Positions 1 to 10,919 of a DNA stretch of 55,532 bases are shown in pieces; positions within the stretch are counted from its first letter, which is position 1; the number at the start of each line of letters is the position of its first letter. The notes under the pieces were generated by a model that had not been told where the DNA came from, ran no database searches, and saw nothing but the letters and a program-made list of their open reading frames with translations. The stretch lies in the NCBI GenBank assembly GCA_004335635.1, contig QAXH01006740.1, positions 6,819 through 62,350 on the forward strand, given 5' to 3'. This DNA is from Chloromonas sp. AAM2. Taxonomy: Eukaryota > Chlorophyta > Chlorophyceae > Chlamydomonadales > Chlamydomonadaceae. The translations under genes and the position numbers were made by a program.

Positions 1-3000
1 TCAGGTGAGACTACAGGTCCTGCTCCTGTTCTCAGCGGGAGCGGTGGTGGCCAAAGGCGCCCCGCGTGTCATCAGTGTCAGGTGAGACTACAGCAGGATG
101 GTGATGCCGGTGCCCGTGCCGTGCGTTGGTTGAACTGCTCACAATGACTTGGTGACTTGAGATAAGCTCATATGTTTGATGAGGCAACTGAGGCAAAGTC
201 CTTGTACAACAGCCTACTTCACGGTTACATGTTTCATGGTATGATATACATGTTCTTCATGCGTGCAAATCGTGGTGTAGGGTGCAACTGTGTGTCATGC
301 GATCATGTCATCGCGTGCTGCAGCATCAGTGACATGGCAAACTGAATATATATTGTTGCACATGTGTTTTACACTGCGCCTCTGCTGACTTCAGGTATCT
401 GTACGCGGGCGAGTTTGCACATGTGCGGGAGACAATGCGGAATGAAGGGCTCCTGGAAGTGCTGACGCGACCCGAGGTGGGCCGAAGATTAAGCCCGTGC
501 ATAGGGGATGAATGGCGGGCGGTGACCGGAACAGAAACTGTAGAAAGGTTGCTGAAGTAGGGGGTGGGTGTGTTCGGGCTGTGCGTAAGGGTTGAATGGC
601 GGGTCATGACGCTTGACAGGCAGCGGCCAGTTCACAGGACAGGAGCAATAGCCCTTGTAGAACCTGAAGGAAGGACACTCGCAGCCCAACTGGAGATATG
701 AACAGGAGTGTTCTGGCGACCGAAACCAGTTGTGTCAGATTAATCTTTGTGTTTCAAGAGAATCTTTTGTCTTGTCCCATGGTGTCTGATCTACAACGGT
801 TACTCTTTGGCACCTTCAAGTAATAGTTGCTCAAGCTCCATGAACATTCTGAAATCGGCTAACAGCTGTGCATCGCCTGCTTCAGGTGCGCGAAGTGATC
901 GCATCCCGGAGGCGCCAGCAGCTGCTGCTGCAGGACCAGGTGCGACCAGGATTGGTCAGGCAGCGGTAGAAGCACTCTCCAAGCGGGCGCATGGTGGCCT
1001 TGGCAGGAGCATCTCAACAGAAGCCGGCTCCTGCAGGCGCCCCCAGCACTGCCCCTGGCTTACTTCTGTTCTCAATGCCAGCATGCCATGCGTCTGCCTT
1101 GGCACATGTCGATTTGGTTTGGGCGCACATGACTGCCATATCCATTCACCCATGTCGACCATCCCTTCCATACCCAATCACGTTGCAAGGAACTTACATA
1201 GCCTTTGACTTGGGTACGCACGATACTCCAGCACCCTGCGGTTTCCTACATCTGACTTAGTGTGTGACCTGAAGCGCCTGTGCCTGCAGGGCACGAGTTC
1301 GCCCCCGCCTGTCCTGCCCACACCCGGCACACACGCGCCCTCTGATGGCCTCCCCTCGAGCACGTCCCTTGGCCACGGGGCCTCACACGCGCCTAAGGCC
1401 AAGGCGGCCAAGGCTGCGAGCAAGGCAAAGGCTAAGGTCTCCACAGCCGCGCACGCGGGGGTGCGTGACCTGTCATCGATCCTCCAAGCAGAGGCAACGG
1501 CAGGCGGCGCTGTGGACCGTTTCCAGTCGTTTCTCAACCGTTACAGCACCTTGACGGAGGACCAGGTGTCGGAACAGGTAGGCGCTTCAGCCACCGGCAG
1601 CCAAGGATTGACTGTCAGGCACACTGCTCAAAGCATGTGTGCTCCTGCCCTGCTGTCGACTGGTGCTGCACTGCTACAATTCTCACACTCCACCAGCGTA
1701 GGCTTGTAGTTTGGACTCCAACATAGGCATAGCCAAGTGCAGCTGCCTTGCATGTTCTGGCCAGCGCTCGACCAGTGCAATCCAACAGTCATGTCAGCGC
1801 TGGCTGCTCAGATATCCCTGTATACAAAAGCTGACTGCCCATAATGTGATCCTAATTACCACGCTTGGTGTCCATGGGGTAAACAAGTGAGTCCCGCCAT
1901 TCAAATGACTGCAAAGATCCAAAACAAGACAGCAGCCACTAAGTTCATCTAACTGACTAGGCATCCACATCATTATTATGATCACTGATCTCCTGATCAG
2001 CATTTTCTAGCATCCTTGCATTCACAAGGACTATGATCTTGTCTGCCCATGATCTTATCTGCCAAGCTTGTGTTCTGCCCGCTTCCAGGCCGCCGCTCAG
2101 GGCGCTGTGCTGTACGAGAACCTGGCCAGCGCCTGGGACTTGGACCTGGATGGCTCTGTGGGACTGGACGACTTCTGCGACCTGTTCAAGTGAGTGAAAC
2201 GTGGGCCCACGTGCAAGAAACGTGCAGGAAGGGCAACGTTTTTCAAATTTTGAGCTTGTCGCAAAAACTAGGCAGTGCTCGCAGCACAGTGATTGATGTA
2301 AGAACAGAATGTTGGTATCCCTAGGTATCAGCCTTAAACCACCACGCTGGTATTCGTGAGAAACTGCTGCACGTGGTTCGTTCCTCACCTCTTATTACAG
2401 CTCCGCAACACGTGACGGCTGAACTGTTCTTTTTCCTTGATGTGGCCTTCATCCCTGTTGTAGACCTCAGAATGTGGCAGTGGTGAGCAACTGAAATAGT
2501 GGTGCAGGTGAGTGTGATGGCGCTCAACCATGCATCAGGGAGCCCACCTTTTATGTACTCTTTGACTACAGCCCCAGACAGCACAGTTTTTTGCACATGA
2601 CGCAATGCACTCTGGAACCCAGTAGACACTTACTTGGTTTTGCACAGGCGTGTGGGTCCACCCCCTGGGTTCGCCTCCCCCACTGCGGCCGCCCGCTCCG
2701 CCTGGGCCCTGTTCGACCTCGATCAGGATGGGCGGCTCAGCAAGAACGAGGTCTGTGTGAATGCACCTAGCAGTGTCACCACAGGCTGAGGAGGTCCTAC
2801 ATACTCGACAGCTAGGCGGGCGCACTCTCAAGGCTATCAACAGGATATGAGTGGCTGTAGATGGGATGCACTGGCATACCGGGTGTGAATGCACTTGCTG
2901 GAAGGGTCTTCATCTAGCCGGTTGGCTTTCTGCCTTCTGGCCTGTTTCTACCTCAGTTCCTGCCTTTCTCCTTCTTTCTTGCTCAAGGTAGGTCATGGCG

Positions 3001-6000
3001 GTGCACATGCCGTCCCGTGTTCTGTGACGGCTTCCCTGGTGTAAATGCTATGATGACACCTTTCATCATTATTTGCAGGAGCCAGGCTTACCCACCGCAG
3101 CTATTCTGGTGCCCTTTCCAGGCTACCCATGAATTGTGAGTGGTTGTGTGTGAGTTGAATTCGTTGTTTGCACATGGCTGCAGTTTGTGCGTGCCTTGGC
3201 TGCCTTGTACCGGGAGAGGGCCAACACAGCTCGCACGGTGAGTAGATCGGGGTGGAAGACACAAAGAAAGTATTGTTTATCACGGCGCTCATGACAGCCA
3301 ACACACTTGAAACCCCTGTCTGTTTGCTATGCGCTTGTGAGTCTCGATTGCTCCATCTTGTAGCGTGGAAAAGTGCTCCCGATGTAAAACGACACACACC
3401 CACAGTTGGTGGCACGATGGGACCAGGACTGAGAGGTGTTGTGGCGTTTCAGCTCCAGTCTCCTGCTCAACCTGGTTTGCAGTGTAGTGTTGTAGTGGAG
3501 AACCTTCACAGCCCTGGCTTCGTCCGGTGCACGTGTGTTGGAAGCACTTGAACGCCAGAAAAACCATCAGTGCATCAGAATGATCAACATTGCAGAGCAT
3601 CGGTGATGATTGGACTCTGTAATCTGACCATATTCTTCCATTTTGGGTGTGCGCAGGTCCTGAGCAATGAATCAGCAGTCCGAAGCTTGGAGGTGAGATG
3701 CACGGGTGCTCTGGAGCAGGGTGTTTGTTACTTCAGTTATTCTTCTGATAAATTACCGTTGCCCTGGCATGTGCCCTGGCATGTGAAGCACTGGCTTCTG
3801 GAGTGTGCATGGCTTGATGCTTGATAGCAGATAAGTACCGTACTGCTCCAAACTTGTTTGCGTCGCAAACTTGTTTTGCAAACGCAAAGAAGTTTGGATC
3901 CCACAAGTATGAGAGACGTTACACAAGTATGAGAGAGGCTACACAAGTATGAGAGAGGTTACACAAGTATGAGAGAGGCTACACAAGTATGAGAGAGGTT
4001 ACACAAGTATGAGAGTACAGCTGATAGCAAGAAAATCATTTAAAGCACGCTGTGCTACGTCACGCACAAAGCTTGCTGCTACGCAAGGCATTATCCACTG
4101 CGCTACGTCTGCTCTGCACCTGCAGACCGCCATCGGCTGTGTCCTGTACACACTGCTTGCATTCGGTGCAGCTAGAGTTCTGGGCTTCACAACAGGTGCG
4201 TCTAGTTGCTTCACAAGCGTTGCTCCCACTCTCACGGATTGACAGGTGCGTACATCTGCCACACTGTGCCTGTATATGTGAGGCCTGCCTGCCTGCCTAC
4301 CCACTGGCCAACAACAACATGAGCTGATAGAGAGATCACATCAGGGCGGCCCACACGCACCAAGCGCGAACGTTAGCAAGCCATGCAAGAGACGAGGCTG
4401 GATACCGTCCCAACCAACCCTGAGCAACAACATCCAGTCACAAACAGCAAAGAAAAGACAACGTCCAGGCGCAAACAGCAAAGAAAAGACAACGTCCAGG
4501 CGCAAACAGCAAAGATCACAGAAGTGGAAGCTCTTATCGGAGGGCTTGCACGGCGCACTCACCCCTGCGGAGAGAAACAGGAAAATGGTTGACTGTGCAA
4601 CAGAGTACGCTACAAGGCAGTACAAGGCAGTACAAGGCAGTACAAAAGGCCTCGCGTTGCCCGGGCGCAGGTGATGGTGACCAGTCCGGCCTGGACTTCT
4701 TCACTACCTACGTGCTCGCGCTCTCATTCATATTGTGAGTGTGGTAGCAAACTGATGCACTGGTCACGTTTGAAGTCTGACTAGACTTGGCCGACCTGCT
4801 CTCAAACCTCTCCACTCCTGGCGACTGGTTGGCCTTGTTGTTGTTCACCCGCTTTGGCTAGACTTGGGCCACTCATTAGATTAGAATATGTTAGACCGGA
4901 CTAATTGTCCGGTTATTGGGTTACAATTGAAAACCCATACCTGCCCCTCCTTTTAGGATTCAGTTTGCAATTGGTGTCCAGTCAATCAGTCGCGTGCACC
5001 TACGCTGCCGTGTTGGTTGCCTGCAGCGGCGACACGGTGCGCAACGTCTTCCGTTCGACCTTGTACCTGTTTGCGGAGCAACCCTACTCGGTAAGGGCGG
5101 CCAAGAGACAGGTCATGTGGCCTCCGGTGGCCCAGGTCAGAGCCACCAGGGGCATGAGGTGGTGCCGCGGTGTGCTAGTAGGATGTGCCTGTCAGGGTGT
5201 CAAATGTGCATGGGGCTCTGCCTGTCAGGGTGTCAAATGTGCATGCGCCAAGTCGGTGGCTGTCGAACGGGGCATGTCGCCTGCTCCTCAATGCGTGTCA
5301 TGCGTAGAAGGCCCTTGGTGTTCCACGTCGCGTTTGTGCCATTCTCTTCTGCGTTATCAATTGAATTTACAGTGTCTTTCAATAAGTTGAATTTACTGTT
5401 AAATTTAGAAGTTCTTACATAATCAAAAATGCTAGCCGTCTTCATCTGTAAGCTGGCTTCCTGCTTCAGATACTGCTAATGCTTCAGATACTGATAATGC
5501 TGATACAGCTCCAGATACTACTGGAGTAACCATGCAGTCCTGAGTTTCACAAGTCAACTTGTATGTGAGGCGATGTTGCTGTCTGGTCGCTGATTCTTGT
5601 CACCCGTTTCTGGTTGCTGATTCTTGTCACCCGTTGCAGGTTGGCGACTACCTGGAGCTGGATGGGGAGCTGTGGATGGTGGTGTCGTTTGACCTGCTGT
5701 TCACGCAACTGAGAAAGTGAGTCACGTGGCTGCTACAACGACAAAGATGTGGGCGACATGGGCTGATAAGGCCACAGCGACAATATGAAGCATCTCAGTA
5801 TCAACGGCCGGAACGCCAGTGCCAAGAATTCATACGCGTCACAAACTTGTGCGCTCTGCCTTATTTGCACAGGTGGGAGTACAACCAGTTCGCCAAGGTG
5901 CCCAATGAACAGCTTATTGATTCCAAGCTGGTCAACGTGTCACGTGGCGGTGCCTTCAAGGTATGCCATGTCCCAGGCCAACCAGGCTGCAGCCAATTTC

Positions 6001-8058
6001 CAACTAACCTGCATGGTTGTGTCGATGCGTGCAACCTGCAAAGGGATGTGTCCTGCTGCTCAGCGACAACTGAAAATCGCAGTTTCTCAACATGAGTGCA
6101 GCAGAGAGTGAGTGTCAGTAAACCAAAGCATCAGAAGAGTGCAGCAGAAGCCCAGGAGACACTGGCAAAGCAAGCATCAGCCTCCATAACAGCACCCGCA
6201 GTGCGCCCAACCGTCAACGCCATCTTCACTCCGTGGTGAAGAGTTTGAATGTGCATGGCATGGGCATTGATTGCTCAATTTGACCAACCCAGATTCTTCT
6301 CCGGCGTTCGCACCATGAGCATCACAGCAGCAATATGATGTCTATTCCGACGCATCCATACTGGCATACTGGCCATGGGCTGGCGCCGGCCGTGGGTCTT
6401 CTGATTTCACCTGTTGCTGATCACAGGATACTGTATCAGTCAGTGCACCCCTGGCCCTGCCCACCGACGCCATACGGGCAATCAAGGTGAGGAGTCTGGT
6501 GCTAGGGTCCTGACCCATACACCATTGGCGTGGTCAGCAGGCCTTTACAAGATGAGAACCACCAGTTTGGCCCAGTCTGGGCAGCAATCCTTCAACGCAA
6601 TGTGCCCAAGGTCACTCGAAATTTGTGCTCCAGCTATTTCTCAGGCCTACATTGCGTATGGCGTTGTCCATCGAGGGTTGCATAATCGGATGTGCCAGTA
6701 GAGGCCCTGATATCGGACCTAGCTACTGCCCTTCGCAGCACTACATGGCATCAGCGCTGTTTGCACTGTTTGCACTGCAAGAATGTACTGCAAGAATTTA
6801 CTGTTAGCATCGCATAGATGTGTGTGCTGCCCTACCCGCGTTGCCCAGGCTAAGCTGGTTGAGGCGGGCGAAGCGCGGCCAAAGGACATCGCCCAGGGGT
6901 CACCGCACATCAAGGTGGACAGCATCGACAGCGGACAGGTGGGGTGACCTATGGTACAGGGTCTTACAACGCTAAGCGCTAGGTTCTGTACAGGGGGTAC
7001 AACATTTGAATCATCGGTTTTGAATCGTCATGTGGACCAGCTTTTGAGATCATACGGACATTAACACTGTTTGAGACAAGGATACTGTGTGTGGCGATCT
7101 GCAGCGCGTTCGTGGGTGGCACAGTTGATGATGCAGCAGCAGACTGCGTAAGAGTGTTAAGTTGTCAGTTGCTGTGGCCAGCATACCGTCAGCCAATCTG
7201 GTTCGCCAGCTGGCGTGTCAGTCAGACATCTTGCTGACTCTGGTGCATGGTTCGCAAGCATCCACTCTTGTCTTGTCCAAGGCTCACTGGCTCACACCCT
7301 CTCCCTGTGTCAGTTGTTCCTTCACAAACGCGTGTTATGAGATGGTTGCACTGTTGTTTCAGATCATGACTCTGATGCTGGAGTGGGTCTACTGCTTCTC
7401 CCCCGGGGACAGGCAGCGTGTGGATGACGCTCGCGAGTACATGGTGGCGGCGTGCAAAGGTAAGGCGGGGCCCTGTTCAATTGTCTTCATACATTACCTG
7501 TAGGGAACTTGTAGAACAGACGTCGACTGCAGGTCAGTTTTTTGTGGGGGGTCGAGTGGTCAATCGAGCAAGGCGTAGTCGTGTTATGGGCAATCGTGAC
7601 TGAAGTAGCCAGCCTAAGGTTGGGGCAGGGATGCGCTAGGCAGGGAGTCACGTCATATCAATTGAGACACTGAGACACCCAAACACTTTCTATTTAATAT
7701 AATAGTATCATTTATTGTGAATATTGATCGATTTATATGACACTTTCATATAATGTCCGGTGTTTGGGTCACGGTCTTCAACACATTTCAGACCAACACT
7801 CGACATCAGCAGCGAGCAGGAAACGCAACTGACAAGGAGGGACGGGCCACCGTCTCAATATAGCTATTTGCATGAGTTTCTGTGGGTTCTTCCTGCCAAC
7901 CATAGCCACAAGAAGATGGGTATAGGCTTTGCCTTGACCAAATAAAATACAAACGGTCCATGTCGGTTCTTTCTGCAGAGGCTTTGAACGAGGTTGGGAT
8001 CACCGAGCAGCACCTCAACGTGGACTTCCGGCTGGCCGGCAAACCCAAGAAGGCGTGA
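1..8058 (+). CDS. MscS/MSL-family mechanosensitive channel with two EF-hands (5' end outside window)
   Basis: Membrane channel that would open under membrane tension; the EF-hands suggest calcium modulation, as in fungal and algal MscS homologues. Exons: 1-81 (partial), 395-476, 886-939, 1290-1577, 2089-2189, 2648-2750, 3184-3237, 3657-3692, 4126-4195, 4671-4734, 5027-5090, 5640-5716, 5873-5960, 6427-6486, 6849-6938, 7363-7459, 7979-8058 (TGA). Phases agree at every junction; about 490 residues are visible. Order: hydrophobic segment in exon 1; Ala/Lys/Pro-rich exon 4; EF-hand loop 1 DLDLDGSVGLDD (position 12 is Asp, not Glu); loop 2 DLDQDGRLSKNE (canonical, split by an intron just before the following Phe); a TM helix (exon 4126-4195); then the MscS pore and beta region with GDTVRNVFRSTLYLF, VGDYLELDGELW and VPNEQLIDSKLVNVSRG; the alpha/beta C-terminal domain ends in a basic KPKKA. 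Upstream TM helices are missing because the window starts inside the gene. Whether exon 1 starts at 17 or before base 1 cannot be decided. Confidence 0.9.
2981..3050 (+). repeat. Dispersed repeat family 1, copy A
   Basis: About 65 bp related to seven other segments of the window; ends GACGGCTTCCCTGGTGTAA. Located in the intron between the two exons of EF-hand 2 (2751-3183), in sense orientation. Confidence 0.85.
3901..4020. repeat. 20-bp tandem array, 6 units, in channel-gene intron
   Basis: Six head-to-tail 20-bp units with core ACACAAGTATGAGAGAGG fill these 120 bases in the intron before the TM exon at 4126. Units alternate between endings GTT and GCT, which suggests a 40-bp higher-order unit. 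The first unit begins CC and the last ends TACAG. Confidence 0.95.
4345..4500. repeat. Dispersed repeat family 2 copy followed by a 33-bp tandem duplication
   Basis: Bases 4345-4430 share the module CCATGCAAGAGACGAGG and a downstream ACCCTGAGCAA with copies near 34621, 41405 and 51214. It runs into a tandemly repeated 33-bp unit (core CAAACAGCAAAGAAAAGAC, 4441-4510). Lies in an intron of the channel gene. Confidence 0.75.
7677..7769. repeat. AT-rich 93-bp segment bounded by a 10-bp inverted repeat
   Basis: ACCCAAACAC at 7677-7686 is matched by its reverse complement at 7760-7769. The interior is strikingly AT-rich compared with its surroundings. It sits in the last intron of the channel gene. 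No clear target-site duplication is visible, so a MITE origin is only a possibility. Confidence 0.5.
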
Positions 8059-10919
8059 TCGGGTGGGCTGCACTCCTGACGACAGACCGCACCTGGCGAA
8101 AACGTTCCAAGGGGAATATCAGGCATGTTCACAAGGCGCGGTGGGTGAGCACAACCAAGCATGAAGCTGTAGCTGGTCACAAACTCAGACAAACAAGCGT
8201 TTTTCTCATGCACGGCCGCGTGTTCGTCTGAAGACTACGCAATACGCAAAGTGGGCTGCTGGACAGCAGGGTTCAGCTCTACGTCATCACGTGAATCCTC
8301 ATGCACACGTGTTTGTTTGAAGAGCGGTACAGAAGGTGAAGTGCTACGGGATGGGCAGCTTTGGTGGGCAATACAGCCTCAGCTGGCACTGTATTTCTGC
8401 GCTTCATCATGCAGAGGCCACATTGTACCCTCCCCAGCGCGCTGTGTGTGTGGCACTTGAGTTACTGATAACACAGCTAGGCAACCAGGACGCCTGACAC
8501 AGGGGGAGGAGACTGTCAGCAAGTTAGCAGGGGTTAGTCGCCACTGTACGAACGCCTATCCTTCCTCTGAAGCCCTAGCCATTCACGCGCATCCTGCAGT
8601 TTCCGCTCAGCCATTTTGAGTGTCTTGTTTGATTCGATTTGCACTGCTGTGGTTTGCAAGTCATGGTAGGACCGACAGGGCACGTGATTTGGAGATAAAA
8701 AATGCACTGTACGCGCAACTGCTTTACTCAGTGTGGAGTTTAGCTATCACAGAGTTGCGGGTCTACATCAGTGCCACAGAACATGGAGCCAAGCATGTCA
8801 CAGGCATGCAAGCTGAGGGCGGGAATCCGTGTCCTGGGTCGGCTGGTCCTTGCCTCTGGCTAGCCTCCGTTCAGGGTAAGCGCCCGTAAGCTGGGATGCC
8901 ATGGGCCGCGTTATTACCGTAAACACTGCAGGCCGCGCGCCTCGGCCCTTTCCTATGCCCCCAGGGAATTCTGAACGCTCATTGATCATGTGGGCAATGG
9001 TCGATTTCCACGCTGCAGAGGGGTGTGCAGCTGGCAATTGGAATCTACAGCTTCCACGTTTTTCTTTGTTTCCAGTATGGCGACCTAGACAAAGCAAAGC
9101 TTTTTTCTTCTTCCAGACAAGTACTTTGTACTTTCTTTGTACGTTGTACTTTCAGTTGAACAGCTTACCTGTCCCATACACTTTGGTCTGTGTTCTGTTG
9201 GTGATTGCCACGTCATCAGTCAACGGAAGGCCACTGTTTGTTGTTGTGTTGATAACGCCTAGTACGGGACAATTGGTGAGTCTGGTCGCAACAGGTGTGA
9301 AGGCATAAGAGTTTGCAAAGGTACCGATGTCCAAAGCTGCTGTGTCTGTGGTGTGTATATCCATACATGCTGCTGAGCTGGGTAGCTGGGTGTGCGTGGC
9401 CCTGCGATTGTGGCAGAAAGAAGTCCAGCACAGTCGACGTGGATTTGACATGATTGAGCATTGCTAACTAGGGTAACAGCAAGCCAGGGACGGTATCTAT
9501 CGTCATTTCAGGCGTTGCTTGCTTTGTTCGCGCTCAGTACATGTAACCTATGTATGGAGTGCACGTGGGCCCCTTGGATGTTATACAAAACTCGCAGCGT
9601 CCAGGTCTGACAGGCAGGCAAGGGTTCAAACAGCGATGCAGAGGTGCTAGGCCAGGGGCTGCAGTACCGCTAACGCTGTTCGGGGCAGGTCCGGCACACC
9701 GAGAGCGGCTGAAACCTGCAACCAAACACAGCGGTCCCAAAAAGTGTATACATAGTTCACCCGGGGGGGGTGGGGGGCGTTAGTTTTCTGTCTTTTTTGT
9801 CGTCTTGATTCAACTTGAAAAACAAGTTCTATTTGTTCACATGAAAGTGGAAGCCGCCACATGACTGGGCACCGCTCTGACTACCTTGAGCCAGGTGGCC
9901 AAAGCAGAAATGCAGTTCAGGGTGGAAGCCAAGGCAGACATTCAGCCTGCCTTTTTACACCAGTGCCTCTTTACACATGGAGTCACATGCAAGCAGAGGG
10001 AGGTAATCGTCGGACAAGTTGTACCCTTTGATTCTACTGGACCCAACTGGATTGAATCAACCTCGTTGGATCATGACACAACTGATAATCAACTGGACGG
10101 ATCAACTGGAGTGTCAACTGCTGGATTACAACTGCGGTCGAGTCAACTGCTACCGACAACTGGAATTCAACTGCATCAAATTCAACTGGAAATCAACCGG
10201 TCGCAGTAGTTTCAGCCCACAGGCACTAGACCCACAGGAGTCAGTGGCACAGCCTTCAGCTGGACAGGAGAGCCCAGGGAGACGTTTCAAGCTGCCAGTT
10301 AAAACAACCAGAATCAACTGGGTCGATTTAAAACCCCTAATCAACTGCGACTGAAATCAGTTGAACATCATTGAACAGCTGGACAGTGTTAATCAACCTG
10401 GTTGAATCAGATGGCTCAACTTGTCCGAACAACTATACCTGTAAGAAGCGAGGCCATGTCGCAGAACCGAAACGTCATGACAACTAGAACATTGGAATAC
10501 AGCGGGGCATGGATGGTGCTTTTCAGATTGTCGTAAGAGGCTGAGTGGCATTCCCGTCAGTTGGCCTCCAGGGCAAAAAGGTAATAAAGCACTGTAAAGA
10601 GCCAACAGTGGTCTGCACCACGAAAACTGACTGCACCAATAATGCCGAAGCGAACTGAATTGCACTGAATCAAATGCGAACTTCAGTTCTGTTAATGAGG
10701 TGCATGCCATTCAACGTCGATGGCCGGCGCAATCGGGTCAGGGTCGTTTGTCTTAATCCTAAAACAATACCAATCCTTAGCCAGTTGCTCAACTGGCCCC
10801 TGGCCGAGGCGGCAGGTGATTTATACAGGCTGACAATCAAACGGGTCATGTCTACTAGGCTGCAGTTGAGTTGCTGACAATTAGAGCAACCAGAACATGT
10901 TTGAGCCACGTTTTCACTC
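8059..10919. other. Spacer between convergent genes; no gene seen
   Basis: Between the 3' end of the channel gene (plus) and the 3' end of the NTF2-lipocalin gene (minus). Open frames here are short, mutually overlapping and lack any recognisable domain or phase-matched splicing. Contains a G run at 9761-9775 and a CAACTG-rich stretch (about 10050-10420). No TGTAA lies within 300 bases after either stop codon. Confidence 0.6.
10050..10420. repeat. CAACTG-rich cryptically simple sequence
   Basis: The hexamer CAACTG, often as TCAACTGGA, recurs roughly a dozen times at irregular spacing in about 370 bases. It is not a regular tandem array and carries no credible coding frame. Confidence 0.6.

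Noticed and set aside
3901..4020. Regular 20-bp array as a CRISPR
   Set aside because: Units are directly contiguous with no unique spacers, inside an intron of a eukaryotic gene; it is a minisatellite. The same applies to 49811-49894.
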